Origin: Lawsonella clevelandensis
GTDB taxonomy: Bacteria > Actinomycetota > Actinomycetes > Mycobacteriales > Mycobacteriaceae
Assembly: GCF_001293125.1 (NCBI RefSeq)
Contig: NZ_CP009312.1
Location: 810,608 to 874,607, forward strand
Direction of reading: 5' to 3'
Length of the DNA: 64,000 nucleotides
Shown in pieces: positions 43,737-51,800 of this stretch (positions are counted from its first letter, which is position 1; each line of letters opens with the position of its first letter). The position numbers and the translations under genes were made by a program. Under the pieces are notes generated by a model. The model had not been told where the DNA came from. It searched no databases and was given only the letters and a program-made list of their open reading frames with translations.

Positions 43737-45497
43737 TTACTTCTTGTGGTAGGTGGCGGTGTTGTTCTTCGCAGTCCACTCAATGCGGCCATGCTCAAAC
43801 TGGGAAACGGCGCCCGTCTTGGTACGCTGCTCATCCGAGGTGGGCCAGCCGAGTTTGCCGGAACTATAGCCCAACTCCTTGTACTTCTGGAGAATGGTGC
43901 CACGTACCCAGTGCGCACCCGTCTGGAACGACCAGTACAAGCGACCACCCTGGAAATCCTGGTAGAAGCCACGCTTATCGTGAGTGGGATGCTCCTCGTC
44001 CAGGGGGAGGCCCAGTACGGAACCCGAAGACCCCATCTTCTGGTAGGCCTCATTCAGCTTGCCCTTCACCAGCACAGCTCCCGTCTCCGGAGACCAGAAC
44101 ACACGGCCGTGCTCGAAGTTTTGCGCACGCCCGCCCGGAACCGGATACTCACCGGTCAGGCAATGACCGGCAGCCTTCGCACTATTCGGGTGCCCGTCCA
44201 GGTACTTCCGAATATCGCCCTTCGTCTGGCACTTGGGGTCGTTCTGGGGAACCTTATAGGGGATCGGTTTCTTGGGATCCCGCTTGTTGAGTTCCGCCGT
44301 CACCTCTGCAGAAGGAGGAAGCACTCGGCTTCCAGCCTTACTCTGCTTCCGCTTCTGCTTAGGCTTCGGGTTGACAGTGGCGTCCGCACTCTTCGCGAAA
44401 CTGGCCAGCGAATCGCTGTACCACAAGTTGCCCGCCACTTTTCCGGGGGTGGGGCGGCCCAACGCTTTCAGAATCTGTGGCAAGGACTGGCTGAACTCGA
44501 ACTGCCAATACGGCCACGAGTGAGTACCGGAGGGGCGGAACTTCGCGGTGACCGGCACACCCGCCTCCTGCGCGGAACTGACGAACGTCTTGGAGGTCAG
44601 CTGCGCCAGAATTTCCAGCGCATAGGCAGCATGGTCCTGCGGAATACCGTCCACCTGGGAGGGCTTATCGTAGGGGCCGGTGTTACCGGAGCCAGCAGAC
44701 ACGTAGATGCTCTTACCGGCCAGCCGCTGCACATGCAGCTTCGGATCGTGGGCCTGCCAGTTCGCGGACTGGTAGGTTCCCCACATTTGGGTGGCACTGT
44801 ACTTGGGCTTCACTTCCTGAATAGCCTGGTTGATGGCCTCCCCCATGCCATCGGAGGAGGTGTCCAGGTAGCCGGAGTAGGAGCCAACGAAACGGTACAA
44901 GCTGGGGTGGCGCTCTGCCAGGTTGACGGCCGCCGTGCCCCCCATAGATAAGCCCGCCACCCCGGCGCTGTTGTTGACACGCCAGTGGTCCCGCAGCACA
45001 TTGGGCAGTTCCGTCGCCAGGAATTTTTCCCACTGCATAGTGTTCTTTGCTTCGGGGGACTTCTGCCAGTTGGTGAAGAAGGAGGCGGCGCCACCAATGG
45101 GGAGAACTACCATGAGTTCGGTGCTCTCGACCGTCTTCACGATGTTCGTGTATTTCGTCCAGCCACTGTAGGAGGTGGAAGCGCGCATGCCGTCCAACAG
45201 ATAGAGGGCCGGGTAGGAGAGGTTCGGGTTGGCTTTGAAGCTACGCGGGAGCAGCAGTTGGACTTGCCGCACGCACTGCATGGCGGGGCTGTAGATCCAG
45301 AGAGCAACGTGCCGGGGGGAGAGCCACTTAGTTTTGGTGATGGTGGGTTCCCCCGCAGCCTGTGCGAAGATGCCCGCCATGGGGCCAACATGGCTGGTGG
45401 CCCCCAGGGTGGGGATAACCACGGCGGGGGTGGCGATGAGTAGTGATGCCGCGATGAGCGCGCTGGTGGTGCGCACGGAGCGGAGAGGACGAAGCAT
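43737..45497 (-). CDS. Mycolyltransferase (Ag85/Cmt) with C-terminal LGFP repeats
   Basis: A 586-residue secreted alpha/beta hydrolase that transfers mycolate from trehalose monomycolate to arabinogalactan or trehalose. It has a signal sequence (residues 10-50), LLDGMRASTSYSGW, nucleophile Ser184 in AGLSMGGTAAV, YSGYLDTSS, and His326 in GTHSWPYWQFEF. Residues ~400-586 contain LGFP-type repeats (GRVFWSPETGAVLVKG, GRLYWSFQTGAHWVRG, GRIEWTAKNN), as in corynebacterial PS1/Cop1, thought to bind the wall. A DUF732 lipoprotein gene follows 10 nt later. Confidence 0.92.
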   Translation of the reverse strand: MLRPLRSVRTTSALIAASLLIATPAVVIPTLGATSHVGPMAGIFAQAAGEPTITKTKWLSPRHVALWIYSPAMQCVRQVQLLLPRSFKANPNLSYPALYLLDGMRASTSYSGWTKYTNIVKTVESTELMVVLPIGGAASFFTNWQKSPEAKNTMQWEKFLATELPNVLRDHWRVNNSAGVAGLSMGGTAAVNLAERHPSLYRFVGSYSGYLDTSSDGMGEAINQAIQEVKPKYSATQMWGTYQSANWQAHDPKLHVQRLAGKSIYVSAGSGNTGPYDKPSQVDGIPQDHAAYALEILAQLTSKTFVSSAQEAGVPVTAKFRPSGTHSWPYWQFEFSQSLPQILKALGRPTPGKVAGNLWYSDSLASFAKSADATVNPKPKQKRKQSKAGSRVLPPSAEVTAELNKRDPKKPIPYKVPQNDPKCQTKGDIRKYLDGHPNSAKAAGHCLTGEYPVPGGRAQNFEHGRVFWSPETGAVLVKGKLNEAYQKMGSSGSVLGLPLDEEHPTHDKRGFYQDFQGGRLYWSFQTGAHWVRGTILQKYKELGYSSGKLGWPTSDEQRTKTGAVSQFEHGRIEWTAKNNTATYHKK

Positions 45498-45685
45498 CAG
45501 AAAACCTCACAGGTGACGATAGGGGCAGTAGGCACAGGAGACGCGTGGCGTGCCCAGTACCTATGTGTCCTAGCTGTCCCTCCGCGGGTTCCCCTCCCTC
45601 GGATTGATAACCAGTATGTTGTGGTGTGTGGTGCCGCGCAGCGTGAACTGTGGGGCACGGCGTGCTGGTGGAGCAGTATGTGGTG

Positions 45686-45729
45686 CCACCCGCGAGTGAT
45701 CATGGCCGTTAATCAACTCCCGCGGGTGG
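45686..45729 (-). terminator. Hairpin after the second mycolyltransferase gene
   Basis: CCACCCGCG and CGCGGGTGG pair (9 bp) around a 26-nt loop just past the stop at 45739. No U-tract follows, so termination is uncertain. The rest of the gap 45498-45738 shows nothing else. Confidence 0.4.
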
Positions 45730-45738
45730 CCAGCCTTG

Positions 45739-46764
45739 TTAGCCGATGACAGCCTTCACATACGGGTAGGCCATGCGCAGCTGATCGCGCCAGTAGCCCC
45801 AGTTGTGAATGCCATTGGCCATAAAGATGTGACGGCACGGAATGCCGAGCTGTTCCAGCTGGTTCTTCATGAGGATGTGCTGCTGGCGGGCAACACCTTC
45901 CAGGAGGAAACCGACGCTGGTGTTGAAGGCCTCCTGGCCATTACGTGGGTTGTCGTAGCGGCCCGGCAGGCCGGTGGCGGAGGACATGAAGAGCTTCAAG
46001 CCACGCAGCTTAGCAGCATTGACGTACGGGTCGTTGCGGCGCCAGGTGGGGTCGCTGTAGGGACCCCACATGTCCTGCAGGTTGTAATTGCCGGCATCGT
46101 TGGCGGCGTACTGGAGAGCCTGCTGCATGATAGGGTCGGAGACATTCATGTAGCCGGAGAAGCTGAGCGCCTGCTTGAAGTAGGGCTTGTGGTAGATGGC
46201 CAGTGTAAAGGCGGCGGAGCCAGACATGGAAAGACCACCGATGGCGTTACCGGAGTAGGCCACACCGAAGCGGCGGTTCAGGTAGCCGGGGAGTTCCTTG
46301 GTAAGAAAGGTTTCCCACTTGTAGGTGTACTTCTGGCCGTTGGTAGAGGACTTGCGCTTCCAGTTCGTGTAGAAGGAGGTTTCGCCGCCTACCGGCATCA
46401 CCAGGGTAACGTTGGAGTTGACGAAGATGCGGGGCGCGCGACCGTCACGGGACCATCCGTTCCAGTCGTTGCGGGCGCGCATACCGTCGAGGAGGAAGAG
46501 GGCGTGGTTTCCGCCGTACTTGGCGGGCTGGATCTGCACCCGGATCTTGCGGTGCATAGCTTTGGACCACACTTCACACTGCTGAACCCAGTGCTTGACG
46601 GGATCCCATTCACAGCGACGGTTAGCGGAGTTGTCGCGGCGGAGCGAAGCACGATTGTCGGCGTTCGCAGTGGGGAGATCGACACCCATTCCGGCAACCA
46701 AGGAAATAGCGAGGAGTGTTGCACCGGTAGAGGCCACCCACTTATTTCGCTTGTTCACGGTCAT
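45739..46764 (-). CDS. Mycolyltransferase (Ag85/Cmt), catalytic domain only
   Basis: A 341-residue secreted mycolyltransferase without LGFP repeats. The start at ATG 46764 follows AGGAACAG; ATG 46785 is upstream but lacks a site. The signal peptide (residues 10-36) ends in TANA. LFLLDGMRARNDWNGW, nucleophile Ser179 in GGLSMSGSAAFT, FSGYMNVSDP and His320 in GIHNWGYW follow the Ag85 pattern. The SMSG sequence replaces the usual SMAG/SMGG at the nucleophile elbow. The product and acceptor are probably trehalose dimycolate or arabinogalactan mycolates. Confidence 0.92.
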   Translation of the reverse strand: MTVNKRNKWVASTGATLLAISLVAGMGVDLPTANADNRASLRRDNSANRRCEWDPVKHWVQQCEVWSKAMHRKIRVQIQPAKYGGNHALFLLDGMRARNDWNGWSRDGRAPRIFVNSNVTLVMPVGGETSFYTNWKRKSSTNGQKYTYKWETFLTKELPGYLNRRFGVAYSGNAIGGLSMSGSAAFTLAIYHKPYFKQALSFSGYMNVSDPIMQQALQYAANDAGNYNLQDMWGPYSDPTWRRNDPYVNAAKLRGLKLFMSSATGLPGRYDNPRNGQEAFNTSVGFLLEGVARQQHILMKNQLEQLGIPCRHIFMANGIHNWGYWRDQLRMAYPYVKAVIG

Positions 46765-46833
46765 ACTTCTGTTCCTAGTGCTCATACTCTGTTTATCGGC
46801 ATGCGGAAAGCCGCTGTTACCCAGCTTAGCCAG

Positions 46834-46860
46834 CTGTGAGCACCGGTTGGGTGCTCACAG
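46834..46860 (-). promoter_or_regulatory. Hairpin in the 5' leader of the mycolyltransferase gene
   Basis: CTGTGAGCACC and GGTGCTCACAG form a perfect 11-bp stem with a 5-nt loop, 70 nt upstream of ATG 46764 and downstream of the candidate promoter at 46924. A protein site or RNA control element is possible. Confidence 0.5.
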
Positions 46861-46923
46861 GAAACCTCGGTGGGCCGAATACAGCTGAAAAGATACTCGG
46901 CGGACAGGTCTGCCACTCTTTTG

Positions 46924-46929
46924 ACTATA
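46924..46929 (-). promoter_or_regulatory. -10 hexamer TATAGT upstream of the mycolyltransferase gene
   Basis: On the minus strand TTTTGTATAGT resembles an extended -10 and would give a leader of about 150 nt containing the 46834-46860 hairpin. Confidence 0.45.
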
Positions 46930-47170
46930 CAAAACTAAATCACTTTAGTCACACTAGTCCCATCATTATTTTTTCCAATTTTTGGAAACCGAGCGGAAAC
47001 TCGCACATCTCTATACATATGAGGAATCTCCCCCGCAAAGCTCCGCTCCCCCACGGCATTTCTAGAATTAACTGACACATGTGTGCCAGATTCTATAGAT
47101 AGCGTTGGCTAACCTTACTCCAAACGAGCTAGTGCGCCGTCCCGCCCTTACACAAAAGGAACCATCCCCC

Positions 47171-47221
47171 ATGAGCATCCGCACCCACCTCGGCAAAGTT
47201 GCCGCCACCCCCGTCACATAG
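47171..47221 (+). pseudogene. Truncated 5' gene remnant or leader peptide (16 codons)
   Basis: ATG 47171 behind AAAGGAACC starts MSIRTHLGKVAATPVT and stops at 47221. The Arg/Lys then Ala-rich start looks like the first part of an export signal. No convincing continuation was found. It could be a relic of a secreted protein or a short peptide. The region 46930-47170 shows no gene. Confidence 0.25.
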
Positions 47222-47380
47222 CAATCACTCAACAGCCCACCGGAGGCAGTGCTTACCCTGCTGCCAGCAGTACACACCCATCACCTGGTAACGGGCACCG
47301 CTCCCAACTACGCCACAGCGCCGGCCCTTCCCACCAAAGGCACCCGGCGCTGCGGCACTACTAGCCGTCCCCACCAGACC

Positions 47381-47482
47381 TCACTTCGCCAACGTGCGAA
47401 TACGCTTCTCCTCCGCCACAGCTACCACCGCAAACAACACCACCCCCATAGCCAACGCCACATAAAACACCCCCCACCGCAT
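47381..47482 (-). CDS. Predicted 33-residue single-span membrane microprotein
   Basis: ATG 47482 with GAGG 5 nt upstream starts a frame MRWGVFYVALAMGVVLFAVV followed by AVAEEKRIRTLAK and a TGA. A single hydrophobic helix with a charged tail is predicted; the orientation is unknown. It lies between the second mycolyltransferase gene and ubiA, all on the minus strand, in the place where related genomes carry aftB. No homologue is recalled. Confidence 0.45.
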   Translation of the reverse strand: MRWGVFYVALAMGVVLFAVVAVAEEKRIRTLAK

Positions 47483-47615
47483 ACGTGCCTCTACGAATAA
47501 AATCCCGTCGTGAAATAGTCATCGTAACCAGCGCCCTTACTCAGCTTCTGTACCGGCCACCCACCCTCATGATAGGAAACATATGCGCTGATTATTTTAT
47601 ATTTGGTCAGTTGAT

Positions 47616-47648
47616 AAAAAGGTGACGGGTACCACGGCACCCGTCACC
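47616..47648 (-). terminator. Intrinsic terminator after ubiA
   Basis: On the minus strand GGTGACGGGT (47648-47639) pairs with ACCCGTCACC (47630-47621) around an 8-nt loop, followed by TTTTT (47620-47616). It ends the ubiA transcript 50 bp past the stop. Confidence 0.85.
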
Positions 47649-47697
47649 TCAATAACGTTCTTACGACAAACTCCAGAGCGGCAGACCCGCCCCAGCA

Positions 47698-48726
47698 CTA
47701 CCCGCCGAACACATACACGGCCAGCACAATACATACCAGCCACAGCAGCGCAATGACCTGGAGAACATGGTCCTTCAACGCAATGTCCTCCGGGGCACCG
47801 GCGTCACCACGGTCCACATCCACCGCATAGCGCATTACTGCAATCGCCCACGGCACCATCGAAATCTCGTACCACAAGCTCGCACCCGGATGCGCCGACG
47901 GCATCTGCCCCTGCTGAAACGCCCACAGGGAGTAGCAGAGAACCAGTGCCGTAGCAGACATCGTCCACACAAAACGCAGGTAGGTGGCGGTGTAGGAGTG
48001 CAGCACCTTACGGATCTGCCGGCCCTCCTGCTCTGCCAACATTTTCTCCGCATAGCGCTTACCGCTGGCCATAAAGATAGAGCCAAACGCCATCACCAGC
48101 AGGAACCACTGAGAGAGCGGCACATCCGCCGCCACCCCACCGGCCACCGCACGCAACAGGAAGCCGGAGGACACCAGCACAATATCCAGCACCATCTGGT
48201 GTTTCAGGCCGAAGCAGTAGCCTAGCTGCAACACAATGTAGACGGCAATAACGATGGCCAGCGGCCCTCCGGAGAGAAAGAAGCCCAGCAGCACTGCCGC
48301 CAGCATGAGGACAATGCCCATAGCGTAGGCAACACCCAGCGGTAGCACCCCCGAAGCAATGGGGCGGAAGCGTTTCACCGGGTGCGCCCGGTCTGCCTCC
48401 ACATCCTGCGCATCGTTAATGAGATAGATGGAGGAGGACGCCAGGCAGAACGTGATGAATGCGTAGAGAACCTGCAGAAGCACCTGCGGATCCGTCACCA
48501 CCGCCGTACCGGCAGAGATGGGCACCATCAGCACCAGCACATTCTTCACCCACTGGCGCGGGCGAAGCGCCTTCCACATGGCCTCCGCCAGGTTCTTCGG
48601 CGGCCGCAGCTTCCGGCCTTCTTTCTCCATCTCCGCTGCCGACGTTGTTTCCTCAAACATCACATCGTCAGCAGTATCGCTATTGGCATCCGCCGCATGG
48701 GGGGACGGGTTAGCACGATCCGCCAT
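47698..48726 (-). CDS. ubiA: Decaprenyl-phosphate phosphoribosyltransferase (DPPR synthase, UbiA family; Rv3806c-like)
   Basis: A 342-residue polytopic UbiA-fold prenyltransferase with about nine helices after a polar 60-residue N-terminus. It transfers 5-phosphoribose from PRPP to decaprenyl phosphate, the first committed step to the arabinose donor. The first catalytic loop NDAQDVEADRAHPVKRFRP matches the Rv3806c signature. The second Asp-rich region appears near SSGFLLRAVAGGV. A GGAAAGGAC ribosome site is 8-9 nt before ATG 48726. A strong terminator follows. pks13 lies immediately upstream on the same strand (75-bp gap), which differs from the usual neighbours. Confidence 0.92.
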   Translation of the reverse strand: MADRANPSPHAADANSDTADDVMFEETTSAAEMEKEGRKLRPPKNLAEAMWKALRPRQWVKNVLVLMVPISAGTAVVTDPQVLLQVLYAFITFCLASSSIYLINDAQDVEADRAHPVKRFRPIASGVLPLGVAYAMGIVLMLAAVLLGFFLSGGPLAIVIAVYIVLQLGYCFGLKHQMVLDIVLVSSGFLLRAVAGGVAADVPLSQWFLLVMAFGSIFMASGKRYAEKMLAEQEGRQIRKVLHSYTATYLRFVWTMSATALVLCYSLWAFQQGQMPSAHPGASLWYEISMVPWAIAVMRYAVDVDRGDAGAPEDIALKDHVLQVIALLWLVCIVLAVYVFGG

Positions 48727-48801
48727 CGTTTGTGTCCTTTCCGAGGGAAAGACTAACGGTGGGAAATCTACCCAGTAGGCTCCCCACCGACAGCCACATG
48801 G

Positions 48802-51800
48802 CTACAGACCGAGGCTCTCGCGACGCTCGGTAATGTTGCGGGCGATCTTGCCCACTTCCGGCTCATCGATCACCGACAGGTGGTCGCCCTTCAACGGCAC
48901 CACAGTGAGATCCTTCACAATCTTGCCCCAGCCGCCATCCGGGTCAATGGTGGCGTAGCGTGGCTCCAGCTCGATAGCACCGTCGTGCATCCGCTCCGCC
49001 CGGTACAAGGTGACAGGCACCTGCACAGACGCCCATGTCTCCATATCCAGGTTGGCGAGCATACGGTTATCGACGAAGGAGGCACGCTGGTGCTCCAGCA
49101 CCGCCGCCGACACACCCGTGTTGGATAGATCTGCGGTGGCTGCCATCTGGGCAAACAGCTTCATCATGCCGTCTTCGCCCTGGGCGTCCAGAATGTCGTG
49201 GGGCACCTGGAAGTTCACACCGTAAGTCTTCTGGATGAAGGAGGCGTAGCGGTCCCAGCGGGCATGCAGTTCCTCGCGGGTACCGGGGTCCGGTTCCGAG
49301 GGCTGCACCGTGTCGATGAGGAGAATGGCGGCTACCTCGTCACCTGCGGCGATGAGCTGCTTGGCCACCTCGTAGGCGAGGGCGCCACCCAGCGACCAGC
49401 CACCCAGTGTGTAGGGGCCTTCCGGCTGCACCTCCTTGATGGCCGGCAGATATTCAGCGGCACGCTCCTCCAGCGGACCTTCCACCCGCTCCAGGCCAAA
49501 CACCGGAATATCGGCGGGCAGGTCATCCACCAGCGCAGAGTACTGTGCGGTGGTGCCACCGGCCGGGTGGAAGAGGAAGAGTGCCTTGGACTGCTGCCCC
49601 TCCGGGAAGTCCCGCAGGGTACGCACCAGGCCTTCCACTTCCTTCTCCAGGAAGGGGCGAATAATGTTGGCGAGCTGCTCAATGTTCTTCACATCCTGCA
49701 GCAGCACCGGGTCAATATCGGAGCCGGTACGCTCGGCCAGACGCTCCGCCAGCTTCACGCGGGTGTCGTCACTGATCGGCGGGAGAGGTCGCATCACGTC
49801 GCCGGCAGACTCGCCAGTGACGGTGGCCCAGGTGGAGAAGGCAAGTCGCTCGGAGGCATCGCGCGGAGGCACGTCCGCACCTGCACCGTCGCCGGGGGTG
49901 CCGGCGGCGTTTTCGTCGGCCTTCTTCTCAGCCAGCTTCTGGGCGGAGACCTTAGAGGCTTCCTCACCCGAGAGACCCTGCGACTGGGCGTCGCGCACAT
50001 TGGAGATGTACTCGGCGACGTCACCAATAGTGGAGGAACGCACCACCATGAGGTCCAGTTCAGGGATCTGGAACTCGTACTGGATGCGGTTCTTGATGCG
50101 GATGGCCATGAGGGAGTCGAGGCCCAGCTCCATCAGCGGCAATTCGCTGGTGAGGTCCTCCGGGTTGTATGCCAGGTTGGTGGCGACAATCTTAGTGAGG
50201 CGCTCCACCACAGTTTCGCCGGTGGTGGGGTCGTAGAACTCATTGTCGGTGTTGTTTTCCGCCAGCGGGTCCTCGGGACCGAACTCGTCCGCATCCGGTT
50301 TCGCAATGACGATGGCGGACACCGCATTCGGGTCCCCCACGGTAATGGTGGCGGAGGCCAGCGGGCGGGACTCACCATGCAGCTGGGTGAAGATTTCGAC
50401 CGTGGCGCCCCCCTCCTGTGGGTTGAGCATGGTGATGTAGCGGGCGTCCGGCACATCCTCGCCGTCCAACTGCCAGGAGGTGACGACCCCCTCCTCACCG
50501 AAGCAGTATTCGGCGGCGGACTGGGCTAGCATCTCCAGCTGCTTCACCGCCTTATGCTGGGCTTTCCACACATGCTGGCCGGTGGGCAGCAGGACGTGTG
50601 CACCGGGCAGGTGGGAATCGTTGGCGCCGGACAGGCGGGCGCTGGTCCAGCAGTACTTGCGCTGGAAGGCGGTGCGCGGCACATCCGCATACTCCTGGGT
50701 GAGGGCCAGGTTGCGGAGGTTAGCGTGGTGGCCGGCGGCAGCCAACTGGGCGATGGCCCGCACCAGGGTGTTGGGCTCGTATTCCTTGCGGCGCAGCGTG
50801 TAGAACAGCTTTGCATTGGGGATGTTGGCAGCGTAGGTGGCGGCTGCCACAGAGAGGATAGCCACCGGGTGGGCGGACACCTCCATGAAGCAGGTGTGGC
50901 CGGCCTGGCAGGCCTGACTGACCGCCTGGGTGAACCAAACGGAGTGGCGCATGCCTTTAGCGAAGTACTTGTAGGTAGTGGGGGTGTCGCCCACCTGGTA
51001 CACGGCTTCCTTGTCGATGGAGGAGAAGAGGGTGCAGTGCAGCGGGAGCGGTTCGATATCGGCAATTTCGCCGATGAGCTCGCCGATCAGCGGAGCCACC
51101 ATGGAAGTGTGACCGGCACCATTGACGTTCAGCATACGGGCAAACTTGCCGTTTTCGGTGGCGTAGTCCACGAAGGCTTGCACGTCGGGCTTCTTGCCGC
51201 CGACAGTGATCTGGGTGGGGGCGGCGTAGACGGCAGGCTCCACCGTGTCGAACGTGCCAGGGTTGTCGGCGACGAGCTGGGCGATCTCCTCGGCAGAGTA
51301 TTCGACCAGTGCCATACCACCCTGCTCATCCTCCGAGAGGGTGGCTTCACCCTCGCCCAGCAGGCGGGAGCGGACGCAGATGACGCGAACAGCGTCGTCC
51401 AGGCTGAGGCCACCGGCAGCGTAGGCAGCAGCGACTTCACCCATGGAGTGGCCGATGACGGCGGCGGGCTGGCAGCCGAAATATGTGAGGGTGTCGGTGA
51501 GGGCTACCTGGATGGCGAAGATGCCGTCCTGGGCGGTCTCAGTGTCCCAGTTGAGGGCATCGGTGAGCATGATCTCCCGAATGTCGTGGCCGGACTCCTC
51601 CTTGATGAGGGCGGCGACGTTATCGAAGGAGGCTGCGAAGATGCCGCCGAAGTCTCCCCGGAACTTGTCGGCCAGGTAGAGGCGCTTGCCCATCTTCCGG
51701 TGCTGGCCGCCGAAGCCGGAGTACACCCATACCGGGCCTTCCAGGGCGACGTGGTGGCCGGAGTAGACGTCCGAGGATTCGGTTCCTTCGGCAATGGCCA

